From Rhodamnia argentea (Eukaryota; Streptophyta; Magnoliopsida; Myrtales; Myrtaceae), in assembly GCF_020921035.1 (NCBI RefSeq), contig NC_063156.1, forward strand, positions 7,936,001 to 8,000,000: 64,000 nt of DNA. Direction: 5' to 3'. Within the stretch, counting starts at the first letter, position 1. Each line of letters begins with the position of its first letter. The notes below the pieces were generated by a model that searched no databases, was not told the DNA's origin, and saw nothing but the letters and a program-made list of their open reading frames with translations. The position numbers and the translations under genes are program-made. Positions 1 to 13,028 of the stretch are shown one piece after another.

Positions 1-544
1 TTTTGTTTTTCTTTTCTTCCTCCGTCTCTTATGTTTAGAAAGGAAGAGAGAAGAAAAAAAAGAAAAAAGGGAAAAAAAAAAAAAAAAAAAAGAAAAAAAA
101 AAGCGGAGTTAGTGAAATCTCTCTATCCATCTTTTATAGGACAAATCTCTAAAAAACGCCGTGAGGCTCACCAACGAGGAAAGGAACAAAGGAAAAAGAA
201 AGAAAAAGGAAAAAAAAATCTCAAAATGTAAAAAGAAAGTGTCCCTACTTAGGCCTTGTTTGAACGAAAAATTTTTTGGCGTCGGCTTAATTGAGGAAAT
301 AAGTATGCTTTTTTCATTTTCCCAAATTTGATGCTAGACGTCAAGTTGGTGAATTTTTAGGGAATTAGCCCATTTTTGTTTTTACACCATTTTTTTTTCT
401 TGCAAATTTTATTTCGACTCCACCTTTGCACGATGAAAAAATCTTTCATCAGCTACTCCCCCACGATCTCTAAGCACCTGATTTTGTTTTTGGCAGTTTT
501 ATGCCGTTCCATTGGTATGTTTTAGCGTTTTGTTATAATTATGG

Positions 545-985
545 GCTCATACCATAAAAAAACTCAAATCAGTATAATCGTGATAAATTTATCTCAAATT
601 TTTTTTGTCAAAAAATTTACCCCAAATTAATAACCCAAAATTAGTACACAATGTAATAAATTTACCCTTCGTTAGTTTCTATAAAATTTTGCTGTTAAAT
701 TACTAAATTAGATGACACGTGACAATAAACGGGTGCATCAATTTGGGATTTTTAGTTTTATTTATCACATGTGTACTAGTTGAGATCTTTCGTAGCATTA
801 ACCCAATTTAACAGAAACCATTAGAGAGTAAATTTGTCACGGGTGTATCGGTTTGGGATCTTTATTAATGGAGGGTAAGTTTGTCACATGTGTATAAGTT
901 TGGAATTTTTTACGGTCGAAAAATTAATTTGAGATGAATTTGTCATATGTGTATTGGTTTTGGATTTTTTGTGATAATTAATGCT
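545..985. repeat. Foldback repeat, family R1 (copy 1)
   Basis: The left half (CTCAAATCAGTATAATCGTG...) reappears as its inverse complement in the right half, with degenerate internal repeats of the form 'consider dry phrase' TTTGGGATTTTT and GATAAATTTAT. A better preserved copy lies at 23505-24014. There is no coding capacity, so it is best read as a non-autonomous DNA transposon with long inverted repeats. Boundaries are approximate. Confidence 0.55.
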
Positions 986-1485
986 ATAATTATCTAAATA
1001 GTGTACGAGGAATACGACGAATGATATTTAAAAAAAAAAACCCGGATCAATTTACCAATTTAGAGATGTACCGAGAGGCGTGAAAGTTCATTTCTTTCGT
1101 TTTGGAAAATGCTGTTTATTTTACTTTACAATGCGGAACGAGGACAAAGATAGATACAACTGCACACCGAAGTACCGGGCATCCAAGCTCATCTAAATAT
1201 TGCTCCTCTATTCAAAGCTTTAACTCTGATATTTGCCAAACTTAATGGATTTTTTTTTTTGGGGTTTTTAACTTTTTTTTTTTGGGTCGAGAGTTTTTAA
1301 CTCGAGATAGATGGATATTGCCATGTAGATTTGGACATGTGAACGTCCATTCGAGCTATAGTTCACCGTTATACATTGGTGTGGATGGTGGCGAGATCGT
1401 ACAATTTTACACGAGCCTTCCATTAATGAGATGTGTAAATGTTTATTCCGTAATAGACACTCATTTGAATCCGTAAGAACCTATA

Positions 1486-2120
1486 AGGGTGAGCATGGTT
1501 CCAGAATAGAACCGAGAACCTAGGAACCGAAACCTATAAGATCCGATCCAATTCCAAGTTCAAAGGTATGTATGGTAGGTTTCGGGTTTTAAAATTTGAG
1601 AAACATGTTTCAATGGGTAGGTTTCAAGTTCCACTACTTGAAACTTAGAATCTGGATCCTATATCCTAAAATAAATTTTTATATTTTTCTTGGTATATGT
1701 GTTTACACGGTCCTACAATATTCTATGGCATCCGATAATAAGTGTATAATTTAGAGTCAAACAAATTTTTATATTTCGGGTTCCAAAAAATGATAAATTT
1801 GTTCCAATTGATTGATTTCAGGTTCAAAATGTAACCTGTATGGAACTTAAAACCATTCACCTCTACTTTCTCTTTGATTTTGTAGTGTTCACCCTCATTT
1901 TCCTTAACTAAAAATGAAAAAATAAAATAAAATAAAATAAAAGAAATTAATAGGTTTTCGAGTACCTTAGAACCGACCCTAAAACTTGTGACATGGTAGG
2001 TTTCGGGTTTTAGGGTATGACATGTAGGTTTCAAGTTTCAAAAAATGAGGAATCCATTCCGACATGTAGATTCATAGGTTCAAAGTGGAACTTGTAAGGA
2101 ACTTGAAGCTGCTCACCCCT
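1486..2120. mobile_element. Non-autonomous DNA transposon with AGGGTGAGCA ends and 11-bp TSD
   Basis: The element begins AGGGTGAGCA and ends TGCTCACCCCT, which are inverse complements apart from one base. It is flanked on both sides by the same 11 bp, AAGAACCTATA (1475-1485 and 2121-2131), a direct target-site duplication. The 635-bp interior is AT-rich and repeats the phrase GGTAGGTTTC(A/G)GGTT several times. It encodes no transposase. A related copy lies at about 29127-29665. A target duplication of 9-11 bp fits Mutator-like elements better than hAT (8 bp), but the superfamily is an inference. Confidence 0.75.
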
Positions 2121-3059
2121 AAGAACCTATATGTAAATCCTTCTATCTATCGCTCGTTGTGGAGCATTTAATTTTTTCCCTCGGTTGATATTTTGTCCTA
2201 TAAATAGTAGGGGTTCGATGTAAAATACAAGAATTCGTTACACGTTTGATTTCCTAATCTTCCTAGTTTTCTTAGCCAAAATAAAAATAAAAAATAAAAC
2301 ATGTTCCCTAATTTTGCCATTGCGATGAATTTGAAGAAGAGAGTCTTTGCCGAGGGATAAAAATGTCATTTAGCTTTTCCGAACTAAGTTACTTCCTATT
2401 TTCGAGCGAATTTTCCTTGAATTTCGTCTCTTCATTTCAATTTAATTTCGCATTAATTAAAATTGCCGAACGCGCGCCCATTTTATTCCCGCCCCCGCCA
2501 AAGGAAGAGCTAATGAGGGAGGCATCCAGACGGAATTATTCCTTCCTTCAGTCAGAATATGCTTTCCATTTTCCACGTCACCATTTTTTTTCTTTTGCCT
2601 TTTCGTAAAATTCGTGAAAATTATAAATCGCAATTCGGAAATTATGCTACTCAATATACGGGAAATTATTCCAATTTTTGTTTTTCCGCCGTAACGCCGC
2701 ACGTACGTATGTATTTTTTTCCATTTAAATTCTCTATTAGCAGGAAAAAAAGGAAAAAAAAACAGAAAAAAAAACAAAAAACAAACAACAAAAAACAAAA
2801 AAGGGGCCCGCTTCACAAACGCGCACCGACCGCGACGGGGACTTGATTGCGTTTTCCTGTGGACTTTTAATACCGGAGCGATCTTCTTCTTCTTCTTCTT
2901 CTTCCTCCCTCCTCCTCCTGACCTCCGTTGCGGCGACGAATCCCCCGCCGGAAGAGCCGCCGCGCGCGACGGAGCTACAGTTCGTAGCTCGGTTTGGATC
3001 CCTCCACCCCCGCGGATCGGCGGAGCTGTTGGTCTCGCCGGGAACCGTCGACCTTGAAC

Positions 3060-3829
3060 ATGGCGTCGATGGATGGTCTGGTGCCGATATCTAGATCCTT
3101 TCTCGCCTCCTACTACGACAAGTACCCGTTCCCTCCTCTCTCCGAGGACGTCGCTCGGATCTCCTCCCAGCTTCGTTCTCTCTCCAACGGCCTGCTCGAG
3201 GATTTCCCTCCTACCGAAGGTACGGCTCTCCGTCTTTACTCTTGTTTGGGAGGATCGCAGGAGGTTGATGCTGGATCGTGCGCGTGTCTGTCTCGTTGTA
3301 ATGGTTCAATGTGATGTCTGCCCGAGCTTTAATTTGCCGTTTCTTAGACGATTTTGAACGTGTTATGGGCATAACAATACGTGGGAGTCACGCTGGTTTA
3401 GTCTGTTGTGGTTTTAGGTGAGCAATTGTTGATAGAGGAGGCAGATGGGACGCCTCCCCATAAAATTGACGAGAACATGTGGAAGAATCGAGAGCAGATG
3501 GAAGAGATTGTTTTTCTGCTCGACAAGTCACATTGGCCAATGGCGGTAAGATATTCATGTGTCTAGGAGTTTGCGAATACAAATGTTTACGTAATGTCGA
3601 ATGTGCGATGATCTCGAGTCTTATGGGTGTTTTCTAGTCAAAGGGTCAGGTTTTTTCATTTTTAATTGGTTGTTTTGCTTTCACACGGTGATTGCAGCTT
3701 CAGCAGCAATCAACCACAGAGAACACTGAGCTTGCTACCTTTCTCAGCCAGATCAAAGATAAAATTCAAGAAACTTTGAGTTTGTTGACGTCTTTCCAGG
3801 CTAGAAATTCTGAACGTGTATTCAACACA

Positions 3830-3866
<37 letters not shown>

Positions 3867-6800
3867 ATGTGTTAGTGCTTGTATAACCAATGCTTTTCAT
3901 TCACATAACGAACGCTAGCACACTTCTTTTTCATCACTTTTAAGCTTAAAAAAGCACCATCATGTTTGGGATTAATAGCTTTCGACATGTAGATTTGCGG
4001 ACATAGCTTTAAGTGTTCGCACATGGCAACAGGTCTCGCTATTACAAGCCGGTGCTAAGCTATGAATGGAAATTCGCACCCCTATCCGATTGATGCAGTT
4101 TCTATTTAGCTGTCACTACCCACCATTAGTGGCTGAACTTTGTTTCATTCATCTTGTGGGATGAGTTGATGATCAATCTGTGAGAAATGAAGAATTTGAG
4201 CGTGGTAAAGAGTGGCTTTATTTTTCAATAAATCTGATGGGAAATTGTTGTCCTGTCATGAGAAGTTGATTCCAAGGACCTAGTTGTCACAAAAATTGAA
4301 GCTGGGGTTTTGGTTTTCTTAACTTAAAGGAGGGGCTATGTGTTCATTGCATCTTCTCCTATTATTTATCTGTGTCTTGTTTCATTGTTGAACTCAGAGG
4401 AAGACAGTGGATTCAAAGTAAATTTGATTATTGGCTGTCCTTCAGCTCTAAGAGTATGCTTGAGTATCATCTGGACTACTACCGCGCTAAAATCACTTGC
4501 ATTAGATCCTGAGAGATGGTTTGCAAAAAATACATGACAATGCTTGCAGAATATTTTTTAGGTTTTGGGACCTAATAGTTAAAAGGCCCTTTGTAATGGA
4601 TTTATGTTATTGTGCATAGGTGAAGCTTTGCGATTCAAAATTTCAAATGTCTTTATGAAATCGCCAAAAGGTCTTTCTGTTTCGTGTTGCTTCATAAATA
4701 CGACTTTCTTAAGCTTATACCATAATGCATTTCCATTTCTAATTGCTGCAAATCTATGAGAAATCTAGCATAACAGTGCAACATCATTGTGATTTATCTA
4801 AATCTTTATCATAAGTGGGCTGTGCATGTTTGCTGTTGCCTCTGTCATAGCTTATACAATTTAGGTCTATATGCTAAATGGGCTTTTTTTTCGCTTGTGG
4901 ATGCATCTTTTTGGTTGTGATCACTGTGTTGTAACTTAAGTAGCATAGGATGCTGCCAATCTCATAAAGAACTTTTAAACGAGGAATATCAATATCCGCA
5001 GTCATGACTTACCTGCCTCAAGACTTCCGGGGGACACTTATTAGACAGCAAAGGGAACGCTCTGAGAGGAACAAGCAAGCAGAGGTTGATACTTTAATTA
5101 ATTCTGGTGGAAGTATACGAGACAGATATGCACTGCTATGGAAGCAGCAAATGGATAGGTGAGATCTTTGCTTCTCAAACTGCTGGTTGCGATGCCGTTT
5201 CTGGGAGTGATCTTATGGTGTAACTTTGAATGACCTCTCAGGAGAAGACAGTTAGCTCAGCTTGGTTCTGCTACAGGTGTCTACAAAACCCTTGTGAAGT
5301 ACTTAGTAGGGGTTCCACAAGTATGTATTCCTTTTTGCTACCTCTTGCCTTGTCTACTTTTATTTGCACCCTGCTTTTGGAACTGCACTTGTGCTCTCCT
5401 TTTGTAATTCTGTCAATTATTCTCATAATAGTTTAGTTGCCTTGCCATCTTTAGATTGAGTGTATTTAATAAAGAGACTATTGTTTAGTTTTACACCATT
5501 TTGAATATTTGAGTCTACATGGTAATTGCTGTATGCTTGGTCATAGTTTACCATTATTTTTCTGCCCGTGGGCTGTGGTGGTGCGTGCTGTTTTATAAGC
5601 TCTAGAAATTCTGTAGCCTGTTCCTGAGTAGCCTCCTTATTCCAAATCTGGACCAGTACATTGTCCTCTCCTTTGGTATTCCAGCCAAGGGGATAGGCTT
5701 GTGGACTTCTGATTCACTAGAAAACTTGTTCGAGCTGGATTTTTTACTATTGCTCCTTTTGCAAGCTCTACAACCACAATAAATTAACTCTTATTCCACA
5801 GATTGGATAAATACTTTTAAGCATCTGCACTCGATTCGGTTTTGTGCAAAATGTGCTTGTATCTTTCATTATTATTTCCTTCCTTTTGCTAAGCTCCTTA
5901 ATATTTTCCTGATGTTTCTGGTACAGGTTTTACTGGACTTCATTAAGCAAATAAATGATGACGATGGGTAAGTTCCAGGGAAGTTTTCTTGTTACCGATG
6001 TCTTGTCTGCTTGTGTTGAACTCACCACCTGTGAGCAAGTGATTCCTACAAATACTAAGTTCTGATTGTTTCTAATTAATAACTGACAGGCCCATGGAAG
6101 AGCAAAGACAACGATATGGACCTCCTTTGTACAGCCTGACGTCGCTGGTTCTGTTCATTCATCTTTTTCTTTCACTATCTTGGGGACGCTTTGAGACTCG
6201 GAAATTGTGAGATGGCTCATCTTTTTCTAATTTTTCTTTATTTCATCTTAGTAAACCTTCCATAAGGAAACCTATGTATCTAGATTCTTGAAAAACGACA
6301 CTTGCATTTTGTTCTTTTGCATCTATTTATGCACTCGTCATCATGAAATGAGCAGAAAAGGAGAAGAGTTAGCTGCATTGGAGCAAGCGGTGAATGTCTA
6401 CGCCTCCGAATTCCAGAGATTCATCCAATTTCTCAGGTACTTATATCATGTGATGAGGATGATTACATTAAGAAATATAGATGACAAAAAATGCGCCCAT
6501 TACTACAACTCATAGTTATGCATACTTAGTTCATTTTTCATTTTCTTATGTTGATGATTTTTCTCTCTTTCTTCTTCTTTTTTGCTGAACATCCTTTTCT
6601 TTTCCATTTCTTGTTTCTCTTTAATGGGATAGGCAGCTAAGAACAGTTGAATTTTTTCTAGCTGTCTCTTGGTTTTCTAAGGCTTCCTGGAGTATGAAAA
6701 CTGATTTATGTTTTGGGAGTAATATAGTTCTGGATTTCTCATGAGCATAATAACACTAAATCTACTGATATTTAATCTAAAATCATCCCTGACATGTTGT

Positions 6801-9800
6801 AACTGCGAGAATATATATGAAAAGGAGGTCGTGATATCTTGATGAAAAACAGAAATTGGAGGTGCAAAATGTGTCCATATTTATGTTTCTTGTAAGGTTG
6901 GTATGTTTTTTAAAATTAAGAGTATCCATACATATAAGCTCCTATAACCAGATGATATAAAAACTATTATTTTGCTTGAAAGAACTTTCACGAGAATATT
7001 AACACGATAAACAAATCTGTCATAGTAACTTTTTTCTTATCTGAAAGAGAAAATAGGTTTTAAATATTGCCAGCAATGAAAAATTTTAACTCTTGAATAG
7101 TGAAGAATCTGTTAAGGCATAGATGCTTCAAAAAAATAAGTTCAAAAGGAAAGATGCATGAATGCACTACTGTAGTGCTAGTGTGATAGTTGCAAATCCC
7201 AAATCCTGAACAGGCTGCTCTCCTAGAAACCACTCAACTCCAAAACCAGAGATTTTTCTTGAGAGGCTTTGACAAATGTGTTGTTGACTAGATGTAGTTA
7301 GTACTGATTAAGTAGTTACCGTGGAATGTCACTTTTGAACAGTCAGGTAGTGGAATTGATATTGGTCAATTGAAAATGTCACATTTGTACGAAATGACTG
7401 CACATTTGTGGCTTCTATTTGGAAACGATTAACTGATTGAGTTATGGTTCAGTTCGTTATCAGAGGCTTAGTGCTGGACCCCTTGAGCTATTACGATACA
7501 CAGCCTATGTTGCAGCTGGCTGAAACTTGAAAGTTAAGCTGGGTTGTAAGATATTCTTAACAAATTGACTAGTATGCTTAAAGCCTTGGTTTGGAATGCA
7601 ACAATGTGTTTTTCAGAAAACTTTTTATCTGTAATCCTTATCAGCCCATTTTCGACACAGGTATAGCACACTTTAGCTTGCTGATCCATATAGCAGTCTG
7701 CCACATCAATGCTGAATAGCCGTTATTTTGACTCAGATTCCACAATCATAGTGTCTCGTGCTGCAAAGCCTTTGTTATCCTGTAGCTACTGGCCTACTGC
7801 TGGTGGGATGGTTAAAAAAAATTTTAGTTGCCATTAAAGTTCTCTACTAGAAATTAGATTGAAGTTCTCTACTTGAGGGTCAGTGGGCCTCCAGAAGAGG
7901 GTCATTGCAATTACATCGTCTTTTAGAGGCTAGGCAAACAATGAATTGGAAGACGGCACACAGTAGTTCTGTCAAGTTACTTTATTCAATCAAGATATAT
8001 TGTATAATCAATGATAGAACATCCTAAGCACACAAAGACTCAGCTTATGGTGTCTGAAAGATATTAAGGAAAGCAACATGCATTTTAAGTAGCAGTATGA
8101 TAAACTGAATCAGATGATAATCCTATCTTTTGAACTTTAAAGCATGGGTCCTCTAACAAGAATATGTCAAATCTGTTGCTTTTATAAGTTTGCTGACTTT
8201 GTGTCACGTGGTGAAATTTTATGCCGGCAACGAATAGAAACTGTTTAGAGGTTCTTCGTTGTTATGCATGTGTTTCTTTTCATCCCTACGCCATACTTAG
8301 GCACCTTAGGCATCATGGTGTTACTTCTACTCGACATTTTTTTTTTTTTTTTGTATTGACCAGTATATCTTCCTTCTTCTAGTGAAGTATTTGTGAATTC
8401 CCCCTTCTTCATATCAGCAGAGGAAGCAGGCGCCCTAGAAGCAGGGTAATTTTGTCGTAATTTCATTCTTGCCTTTCTCTGACATAACTCTGATATGTCT
8501 TCTCAAGCATCCGGTTTTTTTTCTGCAGGCAAAATGATGACTATAAAGAGATAAGTATACCAGCTGGTAAAACTCATGAGGTACGTTTTTAACCTTAGTC
8601 AAATAACTGCATTTGAAGCAAGCTACATATTCCTTTGTACCAATTTTTTCTCTTCTGGCATCACTGAGTCGATCTTGACTGCATAACTGATGGTTATAAG
8701 CAGTTGAATCCGCTCGTAGATTAGAGATGAATTTGTATTAGAGATGAGATTTTCTGCATTAATAGATTGATACGATCGTCATATCTCTACTTATGCACAG
8801 ATATATGGAATATCATTCTTCATTGGTCGAATAGCTAGTGGTCTTCAATTAAGAATTTAGACTATGAATGCAGATGAAATTTTTTTTTATGGGTAAAAAA
8901 TGCAGATGACTAAGAGGTGTCGATTCTGACAATTATGAGCTGGGAAATAATCGATTACTGTTTCTTCTGAATTTTTATAATTGGGTAGCATGTTCTTAGA
9001 TGACTTATAGTCTAGAATTCTGTTTTTGGTCTTCTCCTTGATTTCCTAATCATGGGTCCTACCAGAATGGTGCCAACCATGAGATATAAGGGATATCCTT
9101 GGACTTTAAATTTGTTCAATGTAGTTCATGAACTTTAGCCCAATGTACAATGTCATCCATGAGATTTTAATTTGTTCAATGTGGTCCCTGGACTTTTGGT
9201 ACATTTCAAGTTCGGGACAAATCAGACATTTTTATACGGTTCAGGTACTAAATTGAACATGTACCAAAAGTTCAAGGACCACATTGAACAAATTAATAAA
9301 GATCGGGAATGACATTGTCCATTGGGCTAAAGTTTAGGGACCGCATTGAACAAATTTAAAGTTCAGGGACCACATTACGCATTGGGCTAAAGCTCGGGGA
9401 CCATTTTTGTCATTTACTATGGTAAAAAATATGTTGTGGATCTAACTCCTGCGCTGGATATATTTTGTTGGTTCAGAAGTTTAGAAACTCCAGAGAATGA
9501 TGAGATTCAATAGCTAAAGACCTGATTGGTCCAAAGACTTTATGTTGATGGTTGGAATCAATATTTGTATCCATTTAAAAGTTTTTATCCTTTGTGGTTT
9601 CTTCCCTAACACAAGCCAAAACAAAGTCTTCTAGCTTCCTTTGCTGTTCCCTCCTAGTTTTTTTTTTTTTTTTGGTCCAAGCCCTCCTAGTTAATAAGTC
9701 CATCCTCCTGATGAAAGTTTGGATTCTGCTTGCTGCGCCCTGCCATCCTCGCACGAAAGTTAAGTATGTGATACTTATGGTTTGCACTTTGTCCAAGTCC

Positions 9801-11747
9801 ATGTATATTGCATAAAACAATGGGATTGCTGTGCTTCAGAATCACAAGTCAACTGGGTTAATTGATGTCTCAAAATATCTGGTTATGGGTCACGGAACCC
9901 ATCTTGTCTATTAGTAACTTTTTGCTCCTGCTGTAACCTTGATGGGTGTTGTGGTTCCAAATTTCTGATGCTTCATAATGAACTCTATGCTAGGTTTCCT
10001 TGATGGTGGATTCCTTGAACTCATACATTGCATGGGATTTTGCACTGGTACAAAGCAAGATTAACCTAGTAAGTCGCGAGGCTTTCTTTCCCGTGGTTGT
10101 TGAATCACCTGTACTCTGTAAGAAATTTTTGCTTCTCACTGTAATAGGATTTTTTTTAACTTGACATCTTACATTTAAGACTATGTACTGGGTGGCCCAT
10201 CATCTAAGGGAGGTGGCAAGCTGTTTATGTTTGCCATTTCTTCATGATTTTTCATATCTTTCGTCCTCTCTTAGAATCAACCGTCCTTTGACCACAATTG
10301 CTCGATGCTGCTGAAAGAAGATAGAGGGATATGTTGGTATAAGAGTTAAAAGTATTAGCTTGAATAGTTCATGCTGAACCATTTAATAAATTTTTAAGAG
10401 AGAAAGAAGTGTTTTCCTGCGGCACCATCCTCCCTTTATAATGCCATGAAAACATGGGGTTATTTCACTAACTTGAATAAATCATTCCTGTGGAAACTAT
10501 TGGGATTTGTAAACCAAAATCTCGAAGTGGAAGGCCAATTGCCCCAGTATTCTCAAACATGCCTGAAACTTTCCTATTCATTGAGAAGTAGCTGCAGCCA
10601 TTTAGCTTTGACTGAAAGCAATAATTCTCGTGCATGACCTCAACATGTCCTCTAATTTGTGATGTCAATTGTAGACCCAAGACTGACCAAACCAGCCTTG
10701 TTTACAGAGAGATTACCCACTACCATCTCTCTTACCCATTGCTTCCATGTCCATAGCTTGGTTAGCTTGATCTTAAATTGCATTTGGCTTGACTTTATGG
10801 ACAAGTTCTTCAAGTCTTAGATTATAGTTTGATCTCGAGTCAAACAAACACTTTCTTGAATTTGGTTGTGGGTTGAATTTTTTGAGCTTGAGTATCTTTT
10901 TTACAATTTGATGATGGTAGTTGAAATGAGTGCCTCTTTTATAGACATCAGGCAGGACGTAATTTGGCAGTTGAATTAGAAGAATTAAAGTGAACGCATG
11001 GTCTGGATTGTTAGTTTTTTGCTATGCAAGCTAGAGAAAATTGCAAGAATATCTTTTGACATATGTTCTTCCATCTTTCAGGACATTGGATTTAGCGTGG
11101 AGTGTATAAATCCTTCCGGAGAAAAAACTGTGAGTTACAATATTTTAGCATCCGCCAGCTACATACTCAACTACGAATTATCTAAATTCTTGTTTTTTTG
11201 GGACCTTTTTGTAGACCTTTTATTTTTCCTCTGAAACTGCTGATCTTTGACTGCATCTCGTTGGCTGTTTTGCAGTTGATATTACCCTACCGTCGTTATG
11301 ATTCTGACCAAGTGAGTGCTGCATTTTTTATTCGTTCATATCCTCAATAGCTTGATTTCTATGAGAAGCAAATTAATTCTCGGCTTTCAATTGCTTTCTG
11401 GGCAGGGGAACTTTTGCACATGCGTTGCTGGAAATTACAAGCTAGTCTGGGATAATTCATATTCCACATTCTTTAAGAAGGTATATGCTCTTTTCTTTTG
11501 GGGATACATCATGTTGCTTCAACATTTTATTGCTTTATGGGTATTTTTCAGAAGTAGTACGATCATTGCTTTTTCAAAGAGAGAATCGAAGTATTTTGAG
11601 TTTTGTGACTTTCATTACGAGAAGGAATTAGTACACTATGCTCATGATATAGAGGTTGAATTTCGCGAATAGGCCCTTCGTTACAAGGTAGACTGCATCC
11701 CTCCAGTTGTGGAGCCAGTTCAGTCCATGTCTGAGGAGGAAGCATGA
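3060..11747 (+). CDS. Plant conserved protein with C-terminal GOLD-like domain (14 exons, 418 aa)
   Basis: Exons by eye: 3060-3219, 3418-3545, 3698-3830, 5002-5158, 5242-5320, 5927-5967, 6090-6206, 6356-6436, 8529-8580, 9994-10068, 11082-11129, 11276-11311, 11406-11480, 11673-11747. All introns are GT-AG and the frame stays open for 1257 nt. The start is the ATG opening MASMDGLVPISRS, next to the GC-rich leader. Residues 1-120 look helical and soluble. At about 246-264 is a hydrophobic stretch (LYSLTSLVLFIHLFLSLSW) that could be a membrane-associated helix. Residues about 305-404 have the beta-strand pattern of a GOLD domain, including YIAWDF, YRRYDSDQG and YKLVWDNSYS, then end in an acidic tail (MSEEEA). 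GOLD domains act in Golgi/secretory trafficking and lipid or protein binding. I recognise no named family for the N-terminal part, so the function is unknown; a trafficking role is inference. The large introns 3, 8, 9 and 10 hold microsatellite and transposon sequence. Confidence 0.88.
3834..3863 (+). repeat. (CT)n microsatellite in intron 3
   Basis: A run of about 15 CT dinucleotides starts three bases after the intron 3 donor. It makes a long pyrimidine tract at the 5' rather than the 3' end of the intron. Probably length-polymorphic. Confidence 0.9.
9064..9412. mobile_element. Foldback MITE (family R3) inside intron 9 of the GOLD-domain gene
   Basis: The two halves are near-perfect inverse complements around a centre near 9225. 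Phrases such as CTTTAGCCCAATG, AAATTTGTTCAATG and GGTCCCTGGACTTT read inward on the left and reappear reversed on the right. There is no ORF. A diverged second copy sits at about 36334-36750. In the pre-mRNA of the host gene this would form a hairpin of roughly 150 bp. Confidence 0.75.
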
Positions 11748-13028
11748 GGAGGGCCTCTTTGTCGGTTTATTTGCATTTTGTTTGTCACATTTTGTTTTAG
11801 TCTCTGCCCCCCAGAATATTTGCTGGGATGGATATCTTGCCTGGGTAATCCTTTCTCATTGAGAATGTGATCCAAGTGTTAAATTGTTCCTAAGTTGTAA
11901 CTTTTCTGTACATACTCCACGACCCAATGTAACCAATTCTTCTTTATGATTATTGAAAGATGATTAGTCCCTTCAGTCATCAACGCAGTTTTCTTACTGT
12001 CTGGAAGGGAAAATGCTCTCTCGGATAAGCGTAGGACTGAGTTAATTGAAACAGCGAATATGAAAGTGGGTCAATTTAGGAAAGCAGTAATGCCTTGGAA
12101 GAGAAGGGTCACGCCAGAACCTCAGATTCTGCTAATCGAGGCGACCAATGAAGGAAAGAGGAAGGAATGAGACGAGAGAGAGGGCCCGCTTGGAGTTGGG
12201 TCGAGGTAGTCGTCCTATCGACTAATGCAAATTTCAAGAACCTGAGTTTCTTTGCATTGGCGTGCTCTCTGGTCAAAACCTCTCTTCCTTTCTTAGCCAC
12301 ATACCCGATGATTCAGGATAATGAATTTGATCTTAAACGGTACTCGTTGCCTCTTAAAATGATGGCATGAGATGAAATATTTGAACTAGCATCTAAATTG
12401 CGCACCGGTTAGATTTCTAATGGCCAAACACCTAACCTGAGAGCTAATATAGTCTGACCAACCATCCGACAGGAGAGCTAATATCTAAGTAGTATGCTTC
12501 TTTTCTTTCTTTTCCTCCTGGGGAGTTAATATACATTGTTCTAGGTGATAAAAGTAAGAGCAACTTGGTTTGGACATTAATATGTAACAGGCTTTGCTTC
12601 ATTTGACAACAATTTATACAGTAGACCTTTTCTAATGAATAGTAACCGTCACAAAATCTGTAGTCAGTGGCTTTTTACGTATAGCGTAACTGGTCCACTG
12701 GCTATTATTACCACACACTTGGGGCATAAATGTATCCCTTTTTCAGCCAAAGGCTTGTAAAAAGCCCATATTTTTACGAACCTCCCGTTCAGTTAGTAAA
12801 TGCTGCCCGAGCAAGGCAGTCGACAATCTTAACAATGGTTGGATAAAAACCTACATAAACTATTTCTTTACTCCTTTCTCTTAAGATATGACAACTTCAA
12901 GAGATCCCTAACCGTAACATATACAGCTACTGTGCATTATGACTCTACAAAAAAGCTACCCACCATAGGAAAGCTATCAGAAATATTCTGGGCAAGAAAT
13001 ACAAAAGTCTTTCCATGTATCCTGTAAG
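11748..13028. other. Convergent intergenic region / 3' flanks
   Basis: This 1.28-kb stretch lies between two converging genes. The first 250 bp are T-rich and presumably the 3' UTR of the GOLD-domain gene. The last 200 bp before the FolD stop presumably hold the FolD 3' UTR. No gene, repeat pair or RNA gene is visible. Confidence 0.6.

Larger units (their letters stand above)
1..3059. other. Intergenic region upstream of the GOLD-domain gene
   Basis: No gene is supported here. Bases 31-235 are a purine-rich low-complexity tract whose lysine-rich translation has no domain. The region carries a foldback repeat (about 545-985) and a transposon with an 11-bp target duplication (1486-2120), both listed separately. 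A pentanucleotide AAAAT run lies near 1917-1945. From about 2880 the DNA turns GC- and CT-rich with a TTC microsatellite (2883-2910). That is typical of a plant promoter/5' leader, so transcription of the next gene probably starts between about 2850 and 3040. Confidence 0.6.

Noticed and set aside
31-231. 66-codon Lys-rich frame
   Set aside because: Translation of a poly-purine tract; no domain and no gene context.
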